From contig CALFYC010000004.1 in assembly GCA_937952895.1 (NCBI GenBank), positions 1 to 17,876 on the forward strand: a DNA stretch of 17,876 nucleotides, read 5' to 3'. Below are positions 7,791 to 14,420 of the stretch, piece by piece; within the stretch, counting starts at the first letter, position 1, and every line of letters begins with the position of its first letter. The notes beneath the pieces are model-generated. The model was not told the origin of the DNA. It did not search any database and saw nothing but the letters and a program-made list of their open reading frames with translations. The position numbers and the translations under genes were made by a program. This DNA is from an uncultured Neisseriaceae bacterium. Lineage in GTDB: Bacteria; Pseudomonadota; Gammaproteobacteria; Burkholderiales; UBA11063.

Positions 7791-8876
7791 TTATGGTATC
7801 GTTGCTACGTAGCCATTTAAACCGGAAACATTAGGCATTTCATATACACCTAAAAGGTAATTTTGGTATACTGTATCCGATGTTGTTGTTGATGATCCAG
7901 GATATGAAACATTAGTCCATACTGCAGCTCCAAATCCACCTGACGATGTACGACCAACATGAACAAATGAAGCTTCAGAGGCAGACTCCAAACCAGATCC
8001 AGCCAAATTATATCCACCAGCTCCATCTGAAGTAATACCTTCAAAATGAGTAATTGCTGCAGGTTCGTTATTATAAGTATATGATTCCCAATTATCAAAT
8101 GCATTAGTAGATTCATTATAATCTACGATGAAACCATAACTAATACTTCCATCACTTTCATGACTATAACCACCAACTATAGTATAACTTTCACCACCAT
8201 TAAACCATACGCCATAAGCTGATGTATATCTCACATCATTGCCTGGATATGAAAATGCTATATATGATTCAGTAACTATATTGTAAATAAAAGCATTTCC
8301 AGCAGTACTAGGTGTTTCATAATTACCAACAACTAAATTCCCCATGATACTGTGAGGAATCGTATTATTTACACTTTCATTATTAGCCAATGAGTCAGGA
8401 ATAACCAATGTTTGCCAATCATCTGCTGATTGACTCTCTGTTACTGGACCATTGTATAAAAATCCAAAATTATGAAAGCCACCTAATTGAGATACGGTAT
8501 AAGTACCAACTAATAAAACATTACCACCTTCACCATTTTCAGCACTATAAACATTAACCCCACTAGTGGTTGACTCTAATGAACTTGGATAATTATAGAC
8601 ATAGTAAGTTCCACCACCTGAAATTGGCCCTTTATATAAAGTTCCATTATTCATGCTTTCTGCATAATAGCTCCCAGTAATATAAACGTCAGAAGAGCCT
8701 CTAACTCCACGAATTCCAGTTAATCCAGTTGAACCTCCTGCAGGCAATGAACCCGTATAATTAAGTGTTTGATATTGAATTGTAGGGGTTGAACTACTAC
8801 TACCACTATTACATGACATTAAAGAAAAAGGTAATACCGTTAAAGATAATAATATTAGTCGTTTCAATATTTGCAT
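7791..8876 (-). CDS. Surface lipoprotein with six internal repeats
   Basis: The protein has 361 residues. Signal MQILKRLILLSLTVLPF leads to lipobox LMSC, so Cys22 should be lipidated and followed by Asn-Ser-Gly and a serine linker. The body has about six repeats of 51-60 residues that begin with a beta strand of the form [hydrophobic]2-G-x-Y: VYITGSY (64), LLVGTY (121), LVVGNY (181), TIVGGY (232), NLAGSG (290) and LLGVYE (341). Most are followed by a G-F-x-Y strand and, in two clear cases, a W-x-x-x-x-Y/P segment. This pattern fits a six-bladed propeller. There are no mature cysteines and no catalytic motif. GGAG about nine bases before the ATG is the ribosome binding site. The function is unknown; adhesion or ligand binding at the surface is inference. 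Confidence 0.87.
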   Translation of the reverse strand: MQILKRLILLSLTVLPFSLMSCNSGSSSSTPTIQYQTLNYTGSLPAGGSTGLTGIRGVRGSSDVYITGSYYAESMNNGTLYKGPISGGGTYYVYNYPSSLESTTSGVNVYSAENGEGGNVLLVGTYTVSQLGGFHNFGFLYNGPVTESQSADDWQTLVIPDSLANNESVNNTIPHSIMGNLVVGNYETPSTAGNAFIYNIVTESYIAFSYPGNDVRYTSAYGVWFNGGESYTIVGGYSHESDGSISYGFIVDYNESTNAFDNWESYTYNNEPAAITHFEGITSDGAGGYNLAGSGLESASEASFVHVGRTSSGGFGAAVWTNVSYPGSSTTTSDTVYQNYLLGVYEMPNVSGLNGYVATIP

Positions 8877-8900
8877 ATAAATTTCTCCAATATAAAATTA

Positions 8901-8931
8901 ATTATATCAAATAAGTGTTTATTTTAAACAA
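8901..8931 (-). promoter_or_regulatory. Candidate promoter of the six-repeat lipoprotein
   Basis: On the minus strand a perfect TATAAT lies at 8901-8906, with TTGTTT at 8926-8931 and a 19-base spacer. The -10 is about 25 bases before the ATG at 8876, leaving a short leader that contains the GGAG ribosome binding site. Confidence 0.45.
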
Positions 8932-9062
8932 ATTACCTGATGCCAGAAGTATAACCCAAATTAATAGAATACATAAATTTTTGCTTGCTTTTAAAATAGT
9001 ATTTTTATTTTATCGCTTAATCTTAGTAATGATAATTACATAATAAAATTTCCAGCTTTTTA

Positions 9063-9078
9063 TGTTTCATGTGAAACA
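9063..9078. promoter_or_regulatory. parS: parS-like centromere site for ParB
   Basis: TGTTTCATGTGAAACA differs from the widespread chromosomal parS consensus TGTTTCACGTGAAACA at one central base and keeps both TGTTTCA and TGAAACA half-sites. It lies in a long intergenic stretch, as many parS sites do. If it is bound by ParB, this region would be in the origin-proximal domain. No parA, parB, dnaA or DnaA-box cluster is seen here, so the call rests on the 16-bp match alone. Confidence 0.6.
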
Positions 9079-9192
9079 TTATTAAAATATTCGACTATAA
9101 AATTTAGTAACCATCAACCAATTAAATCATATTTAGGTTAGTTTTTCTGATGTGATTTGAAGTTATTAAATCGACGTGGGAACAATATTCAT

Positions 9193-9425
9193 CATACTTT
9201 GCTAGTAGCTTAAAATTTAACTATCAGTGCTTTTGCTCAATCAAGTATTATTGTTGGCTAATCAACCACAGCAAAGTTAAGCTTAATTGGAAATTCAGGA
9301 ATAAGTAATCCAATTGCAGTAACGATAAGGAATAATAATTCATAGGTTAAAACACCTGGAACTTTCCAGCGAAATTGACCACTATTTTACTCACCTGGTT
9401 ATTTTTTAGTAAACTGGTAACCTCC
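9193..9425 (+). pseudogene. Remnant of a beta-sandwich surface protein or lipoprotein
   Basis: One reading frame stays collinear over about 78 codons but is interrupted by five stops. It reads NLTISAFAQSSIIVG, stop, STTAKLSLIGNSGISNP and then IAVTIRNNNS, stop, VKTPGTFQRN, stop, PLFYSPGYFLVNW. The pattern Val-Gly-x-Ser-Thr-Thr-x-x-Leu-x-Leu-x-Asn-x-Gly recalls the Ig-like repeats (VGGSTTATLTLTNSG) of bacterial surface proteins. No start, signal sequence or ribosome binding site is left. The rest of 8932-9616, apart from the parS-like site, shows nothing I can name. Confidence 0.4.
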
Positions 9426-9616
9426 ATGTTAAGGGATCCTCGATTAAGTAGCTTGCTATAGATTACTGTATATCTATTTTGTTTTAATTCCATAGCAAAG
9501 TGTTGCATAGCAGAGAGTATAAAAGTAACTTTCTACCATAAGAATAATATAATTACTTTTGTCACAAACAGAATGACTTAATTGATCACCAAGTCGACAC
9601 CAAAGAGGTGTTCATA

Positions 9617-11032
9617 TTATCCTTTTAGTGAAGCAAAGGCTTCTAGCGCTTTTTGTCGCGATAAAGAAAGATCAACTATCGGATTAGGATAATTAATACC
9701 TAGCTCCACCCCTGCGTTAGCTAGTATAGCCGCCGGAGCTTCCCATGGGCTAAACAAATAGCGTGTTGGCAAGTTTTTTAGCACAGGTAAGTAATGACGT
9801 ATATATTCTCCATCTGGATCAAATTTTTCACCTTGAGTTACCGGATTAAAAATCCTAAAATATGGTGCAGCATCTGCACCACAACCAGCAACCCATTGCC
9901 AGCTAGCACTATTATTAGCTAAATCGGCATCTAAAAGACAATCCCAAAACCACCTCTCACCAAGTCGCCAATCTAGAAGTAAATTTTTCACTAAAAAAGA
10001 ACCAACGATCATTCTAACCCGATTATGCATATAGCCAGTCTCCCATAGTTCACGCATACCAGCATCAACCATCGGAATCCCAGTTAATCCTTTTTGCCAC
10101 GCAATGAGCTTCTCATCATTTTCTTGCCAAGGAAAAGCATCAAACTTAGTTTGCAAATTCTTTTTGGGCAACTCGGGGTTATAATAAAGCTGGCTATAAG
10201 AAAATTCACGCCATCCTAACTCACTACAAAAATGATCAGTATTGATATTATCTCCTAGTTCCTTAATTGCATACCATACCTGATTGGGGGATATTTCACC
10301 AAAGTGTAGATAAGGTGAAAGTCGCGACACAAATTTTTTAGCTGGGTAATTACGCTTTTCTTTATAATCAATGATCGCAGACTCAAGAAACTGGGTAAGA
10401 CAATCTTTTGCTGCCGCCTCTCCAAACTTCCAATAGCTAAACATTTTTTTATCCCAAGCTATAGTTGGCAATAATTTCAGATCCCTTATGGATAGTGAAA
10501 CTGTATCATCATAAATAAAATTTACATTCTCAGGTTCAGGAAGCGGAGTACGCGGGTATGGAGCACCCAGACAACCTTTATGATAAAAAGGCGTAAATAC
10601 CTTATATGGTGTTCCATCATGTTTGTTAATAGTCCAAGGCTCCCAAAGTAATGAGCCATTATGACTTTCGACATCTATGCCTAACGATTTTAATTGTTCT
10701 TTAATCTGAGTATCACGAGATATTCGCCAAGGCTCATAACAACGATTCCAAAATACTTTAGTAATGTTATGACGAGAGCATAAATCTGAGAGAATCTGAG
10801 AAGGATTGCCGCAATAAATTGATAGTTTATGCCCAAGGCTTTGGTTTAGTGAAGTTAACGAATGGTGTAGCCAAAATCGATTAGCACCACCCATTTTATA
10901 ATCCTTAGCATTAATATCATCAAGGATATATATCGGAAGGACATCTCCATTAATCGCAGCCTCATACAATGCAGGATTATCACTTAAGCGTAAATCCTGT
11001 CTAAACCAGTGAATAACTTTTAATTTTGTCAT
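9617..11032 (-). CDS. phrB: Class I CPD photolyase
   Basis: The protein has 471 residues, the normal length for class I deoxyribodipyrimidine photolyases, which use light and reduced FAD to split cyclobutane pyrimidine dimers. The N-terminal antenna domain opens with IHWFRQDLRLSDNPAL. The FAD domain carries SRLSPYLHFGEISP (236-249), GIPMVDAGMRELWETGYMHNR, LLDWRLGERWFWDCLLDADL and NNSASWQW (373-380), then GADAAPYFRIFNP. Counting back from WQW, all three Trp-triad residues are present (Trp302, Trp355 and Trp378, equivalent to E. coli 306, 359 and 382), and Asn374 sits at the flavin N5 position (E. coli Asn378), as in active photolyases. The gene is last in the operon; its ATG overlaps the upstream stop by four bases (ATGA). 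Which antenna cofactor it binds cannot be told. Confidence 0.95.
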   Translation of the reverse strand: MTKLKVIHWFRQDLRLSDNPALYEAAINGDVLPIYILDDINAKDYKMGGANRFWLHHSLTSLNQSLGHKLSIYCGNPSQILSDLCSRHNITKVFWNRCYEPWRISRDTQIKEQLKSLGIDVESHNGSLLWEPWTINKHDGTPYKVFTPFYHKGCLGAPYPRTPLPEPENVNFIYDDTVSLSIRDLKLLPTIAWDKKMFSYWKFGEAAAKDCLTQFLESAIIDYKEKRNYPAKKFVSRLSPYLHFGEISPNQVWYAIKELGDNINTDHFCSELGWREFSYSQLYYNPELPKKNLQTKFDAFPWQENDEKLIAWQKGLTGIPMVDAGMRELWETGYMHNRVRMIVGSFLVKNLLLDWRLGERWFWDCLLDADLANNSASWQWVAGCGADAAPYFRIFNPVTQGEKFDPDGEYIRHYLPVLKNLPTRYLFSPWEAPAAILANAGVELGINYPNPIVDLSLSRQKALEAFASLKG

Positions 11033-12528
11033 AATGGTAACTCCATCTGTTCTAATTCATTTTTCTTAATCGGATTTTTATTATTTACTCGGCTATATTT
11101 ACGGCTCGCATGTTTATGAACGATACGCTCTAGCTCATCCTTATGAATACTTTGCTTGCGTAAATCATAGAGCTTCTTTATAGCATTATTTCTAGCCGCT
11201 TTCTCCTCTACCACTGGTAAAGGATAACCATTCATTAAGGCTCCATATAGCCATGGTTGATGAATATATTCTTTTGGCATATCACTTAATTCTGGAATCC
11301 ATGTGCGAATAAAAACACCCTCAGGATCATGATCGATGCCCTGCTTAATTGGATTATACACCCTTAGTGTATTTATTCCAGTAGTTCCCGATTGCATTTG
11401 GAATTGAGCATAATGAATCCCAGGCTCATAATCAGTAAAAAGACTTGCCAAATAAGGGGCGATATAACGCCAATCAAGCCATAGATGATAGCTAGCAAAA
11501 CTAACAAGCATTGCCCTCATCCTAAAATTAAGCCATCCCGTGTGGATTAATGCGCGCATGCAAGCATCAATCATAGGATAGCCTGTTTTACCGGCTTTCC
11601 AGCATTCAAAATAATGATGATTAAAATTATTTTCACGCAACCCATCATATGCAGAATGCATATTTCTAAATTGAATTTGAGGCTCATCTTCAAGCTTTTG
11701 AATAAAATGACAATGCCAGCGCAGACGTCCAACAAAAGAACGTATAGCCAACTGCCAACGGGCACTATTTATTAATTGTTTTAATTCAAGACTACGTTGT
11801 TCTAAAGCATGAAATATCTCACGTATGGAAATATTTCCAAAGGCAATATAAGGTGAAAGACGTGAGCAACTTTGATATGCTGTTAGTGGGGAAGACATTT
11901 CTTTGGTATAGTCTTGCCCTCTTTGATATAAAAAGCTATTTAAAATCTCAAGTGCTTTTTTACGTCCACCGATCTGTATATCAATAATACCATCATCTTT
12001 TAGACCAAGCTGATAAGCTGATGGCAAAATTTGTGTATAAATATTAACCGCTTCTAATTTTGATGGTTTATTTACTAGCGGCTGCTTCATAAATTTGTAC
12101 CACTCAAGAGACCAACCATCCCGATTGGCTAATTTACGAATCACGCCATTTTGACGGGGCTGATTCCAAATGATGCCTTTATTTAATAGCCATTTCTGGA
12201 TTTTTTTATCGCGCTGATATGTCCAGTCATTCCAAGTTTCCTGATGTGACCAAATACTGGTTATATTATATTGTTTGGTCAGCTCATCAAATATCTTAAC
12301 CACATCACCAACGCGGATAATCAAGCGCTGTCCCAGCATCTGTAATTCTTCATCAAGGCTTTTTAATGAATCCCGAAGAAACAAATACTGACGATAACTA
12401 AGATCTGCTTGTTGCCATAATTCAGGTTCAAGAATATATAGAGGAATTACATCTCCATTTTGGGCAGCAAGGGTTAGCGCAAGATTATCCTCTACTCTTA
12501 AATCACGCTTAAACCATACTAACTGCAT
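11029..12528 (-). CDS. Divergent photolyase/cryptochrome-family protein with altered Trp triad
   Basis: The protein has 499 residues from the preferred start, with the family architecture: antenna domain (QLVWFKRDLRVEDNLAL), SRLSPYIAFGNIS, then GYPMIDACMRALIHTGWLNFR, LWLDWRYIAPYLASLF, IHYAQFQMQSGTTGIN and RVYNPIKQGIDHDPEG, ending in a basic Lys/Arg-rich tail. ATG 12532-12534 opens a slightly longer frame (501 residues), but AAGGA ends directly against it; the third codon, ATG 12526-12528, has AAGGA six bases upstream, so I prefer it. In the longer numbering and aligned with the neighbouring photolyase, Trp355 is kept but the other triad positions are Asn302 and Phe378, and the flavin-N5 Asn is His374. 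It may be a repair enzyme with another electron path, a (6-4) or single-strand enzyme, or a photoreceptor. Its start overlaps the DUF2805 gene and its end overlaps the CPD photolyase. Confidence 0.9.
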   Translation of the reverse strand: MQLVWFKRDLRVEDNLALTLAAQNGDVIPLYILEPELWQQADLSYRQYLFLRDSLKSLDEELQMLGQRLIIRVGDVVKIFDELTKQYNITSIWSHQETWNDWTYQRDKKIQKWLLNKGIIWNQPRQNGVIRKLANRDGWSLEWYKFMKQPLVNKPSKLEAVNIYTQILPSAYQLGLKDDGIIDIQIGGRKKALEILNSFLYQRGQDYTKEMSSPLTAYQSCSRLSPYIAFGNISIREIFHALEQRSLELKQLINSARWQLAIRSFVGRLRWHCHFIQKLEDEPQIQFRNMHSAYDGLRENNFNHHYFECWKAGKTGYPMIDACMRALIHTGWLNFRMRAMLVSFASYHLWLDWRYIAPYLASLFTDYEPGIHYAQFQMQSGTTGINTLRVYNPIKQGIDHDPEGVFIRTWIPELSDMPKEYIHQPWLYGALMNGYPLPVVEEKAARNNAIKKLYDLRKQSIHKDELERIVHKHASRKYSRVNNKNPIKKNELEQMELPL

Positions 12529-12742
12529 TATCATTCCTTCTCGTCAAATGAGAATGCTTGGCTATCCTTCCGGTTACTCGTTTACGCCATAAGCAAAAGG
12601 AACTCCGGTGAAGATGCTTACGCATAATCACAATAACGCTATCTTCTGCCAAACCAGTATTTAATTTAATACTATCAAAAGACACTTTATCACTCCACGC
12701 CATCTCAATGATCTCACTTACATTGATACCATTATATATCAT
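12509..12742 (-). CDS. DUF2805 / TIGR03643 family small protein, first gene of the photolyase operon
   Basis: The protein has 77 residues. The core EIIEMAWSDKVSFDSI, then GLAEDSVIVIMRKHL, then SSFCLWRKRVTGRIAKH (about 48-64) matches the DUF2805 family (MAWEDRTPFEAI, GLSExxVIxLMR, SSFxLWRKRVxGRxTKH). The helical, basic make-up looks like a small helix-turn-helix, so nucleic-acid binding is possible but unproven. GAAGG about seven bases before the ATG is the ribosome binding site. The last 20 bases overlap the start of the photolyase-like gene. From recall, family members often sit beside photolyase or cryptochrome genes, so a role in light-dependent repair or its control is likely. Confidence 0.9.
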   Translation of the reverse strand: MIYNGINVSEIIEMAWSDKVSFDSIKLNTGLAEDSVIVIMRKHLHRSSFCLWRKRVTGRIAKHSHLTRRNDNAVSMV

Positions 12743-12776
12743 GCTAAAACCTTCCCCTCATCCCAAGCATAACTTC

Positions 12777-12810
12777 AGTATATTACTATTAATAGTAAAA
12801 TGATTAGCAA
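12777..12810 (-). promoter_or_regulatory. Candidate promoter and palindromic operator of the photolyase operon
   Basis: TTACTATTAATAGTAA (12783-12798) is a perfect 16-bp palindrome 40 bases upstream of the first operon gene. On the minus strand, TTGCTA (12805-12810) and TAATAT (12780-12785) flank it with a 19-base spacer, the long spacing typical of MerR-type promoters, where a palindrome lies between the hexamers. TATACT (12777-12782) is an alternative -10. In such an AT-rich genome an A/T palindrome can arise by chance. Confidence 0.35.
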
Positions 12811-12823
12811 ATAAGTCGAAATA

Positions 12824-12964
12824 TTAACCACTATTATAATCAATTGATAGCACAGTCTGGAGATTTATTTGAAGCTCTGATATTTTAGCTGTATTATCTA
12901 ATAAATCTTTTATAGGTTTATAATGATTTAATAGATTATTAGCTATATTACGAATTTTTTCCAT
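12824..12964 (-). pseudogene. Possible remnant of a histidine-kinase dimerisation helix, or a 46-residue small ORF
   Basis: A short frame runs ATG 12962-12964 to TAA 12824-12826. It is helical: MEKIRNIANNLLNHYKP, then KDLLDNTAKISELQINL. Nine codons upstream of the ATG remain open (EIHNIFRLA). The run FRLAMEKIRNIANNLL recalls the second HisKA helix of hybrid sensor kinases (IRSAVxRIxDIANxLL). No ribosome binding site precedes the ATG, so I favour a fragment over a working small gene. Confidence 0.3.
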
Positions 12965-12984
12965 TGCTAGTCTAAAAATATTAT

Positions 12985-13227
12985 GAATTTCTTATTTTTT
13001 TAGAGACATTTATTACACTTAATATAGATGTAAAGAATGTAGTATCAATAATTATTAGTATTGAGGTTATTAAATACATTTTGAATTAGATATATAGTTG
13101 AATAGCTCCTTTATTGCTTCGAGGTTTTCTAAGTAATTTAATCTCGCGATTTTACCTCAAATGTTCCATCTGGCTATTATTGGAATAGAAGAAATGATTG
13201 TTACGAGATTGATTTTACAGCAATGCT
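12985..13227. other. Intergenic stretch with no intact gene
   Basis: Only a short minus-strand coding-like run can be seen, about 13065-13155 (ARLNYLENLEAIKELFNY), with stops before and after it. It could be debris from the same decayed locus as the helical fragment at 12824. No promoter, terminator or RNA gene is recognised. Confidence 0.4.
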
Positions 13228-14058
13228 TTAATTTACGGCATAACCTTCACGAAAATTAGGATAGATAAATCTATAACCTTCAGAAACAATTAGTTGATTA
13301 GAACAGCGTTTATTACTTCTCATGAGTTTTTCTGTTAAATGATATTCTTCTAAAATATCTGGTAATTTATATTGATATTGCTTACATATCCACTCTATTA
13401 CAGAATTTTTATATGATGGTTCGTCGTCTACTCCTATGTACAAATTACGAGGATTTGGCTTTGACATTAAAAACTGTAAAATACCGGCACAATCTTCTTG
13501 GTGAATATTATTAACATAGACTGGGTTTAAGCTTCGTTTTATCTTACCATCTTTAATTTGATTGATAAGATATTTTCTTCCAGGACCATAAATCCCACTA
13601 AATCTTACAATAGTGTAAGGAATTTGTTGCTGTCTGATTACATCTTCAGCAGCAACTAATAATGAAGCATATGGATTAAGATTTTCTAATTTTGTACTTT
13701 CATCTACAATTTCACCATTATCCTGAGTATATACACTTGTGCTAGAAATATAAAATAACCGTTTTGGCAAAGCTTTATTAAAATTAAGACACTTAATTAA
13801 ATTTTCCGCTCCTATTAAATAAGTACTTTTATATGTTTCTAAATCACGTTTATCTGCTGAAGGCATAAAAAATACATAATCCGGCTTAAAATCAAATTTT
13901 AATTTATCTAGATTAGCTAAATCACATTTAATAGGTATAAACTCTTCTGGGAGTGTTCTTGGATCACGACGCAATCCCCAAACTCTGTGACCAGAAGAAG
14001 TTAATAATTTTCCAAGTGCAGTTCCAATATAACCGCAACCAATAATTAAAATATTCAT
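13228..14058 (-). CDS. Atypical short-chain dehydrogenase / NAD-dependent epimerase-like protein (YeeZ-like)
   Basis: The protein has 276 residues. It opens with a Rossmann nucleotide-binding motif, ILIIGCGYIGTALGKLL (GxGxxG, residues 7-12), then LRRD at the end of the second strand. Next come the SDR features CDLANLDKL, FYISSTSVY and VDESTKL, followed by NPYASLLVAAEDVI, and VRFSGIYGPGR. The usual YxxxK catalytic pair is incomplete: the Tyr is present (YASLL) but Leu replaces Lys, as in atypical SDRs related to E. coli YeeZ, whose substrates are mostly unknown. It probably binds NAD(P) in the cytoplasm; catalysis is uncertain. A weak GAGA precedes the ATG. It lies downstream of, and in the same direction as, the pepsin-like lipoprotein and small ORF, with a 137-base gap. 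Confidence 0.85.
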   Translation of the reverse strand: MNILIIGCGYIGTALGKLLTSSGHRVWGLRRDPRTLPEEFIPIKCDLANLDKLKFDFKPDYVFFMPSADKRDLETYKSTYLIGAENLIKCLNFNKALPKRLFYISSTSVYTQDNGEIVDESTKLENLNPYASLLVAAEDVIRQQQIPYTIVRFSGIYGPGRKYLINQIKDGKIKRSLNPVYVNNIHQEDCAGILQFLMSKPNPRNLYIGVDDEPSYKNSVIEWICKQYQYKLPDILEEYHLTEKLMRSNKRCSNQLIVSEGYRFIYPNFREGYAVN

Positions 14059-14195
14059 ATGAATCTCTAACCTTAATAATAACTTATTTTAGTTTCACGT
14101 AGTTCTTTTGGGTGGGGTTTTCAAAACCATTATTTAAAATCCTTAACTAGATTAGTTTTTTAGTTTATAATGAAAATAAATTGCTACAAAAGAAT

Positions 14196-14402
14196 TTAAA
14201 TTATCCAAAATCTTAACCCATCTCGAAGCTGATATGGATTACTGTATTCCATTAGTTGCTTACCATCGTTAATTAAATGTTCGTTTATAGTTCGGTATAA
14301 ACGCTGCCATTTCTTCCAAAAGATATCTTTACTGTGCCAAGCTTTATCTGAACTTTGATTCCATACTTTATTAGTAATTTGTTGCTTAAATCTAATTTTC
14401 AT
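14196..14402 (-). CDS. Small basic, Trp-rich hypothetical protein, uncertain
   Basis: The frame has 68 codons and begins 18 bases after the stop of the pepsin-like lipoprotein. The product is basic and aromatic, with five Trp and four Tyr or Phe (WKKWQRLYRTINEHL, YSNPYQLRDGLRFW). It has no signal peptide, membrane segment or cysteine. No Shine-Dalgarno precedes the ATG, so translation would depend on the upstream gene. I do not recognise the family; it could be a remnant of a longer gene. Confidence 0.35.
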   Translation of the reverse strand: MKIRFKQQITNKVWNQSSDKAWHSKDIFWKKWQRLYRTINEHLINDGKQLMEYSNPYQLRDGLRFWII

Positions 14403-14420
14403 AACTAAATTAACATAATT

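Noticed and set aside
7850..8116. An 88-codon frame inside the six-repeat lipoprotein gene on the same strand.
   Set aside because: It is Leu/Ile-rich read-through of the repeated coding sequence in another frame, without a ribosome binding site.
9597..9611. ACACC/GGTGT hairpin just after the CPD photolyase stop, considered as a terminator.
   Set aside because: The stem is only five base pairs and no T-run follows on the minus strand.
11571..11765. A 64-codon frame within the photolyase-like gene.
   Set aside because: It overlaps conserved FAD-domain sequence in the wrong frame and has no start signals.
14092..14107. AGTTTCACGTAGTTCT resembles the left half of parS.
   Set aside because: Only one half-site matches; the right half lacks TGAAACA, so it is not a ParB site.
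14116..14128. GGTTT-TCA-AAACC hairpin upstream of the SDR gene.
   Set aside because: A five-base-pair stem with no T-run is too weak for a terminator, and no regulatory meaning is evident.
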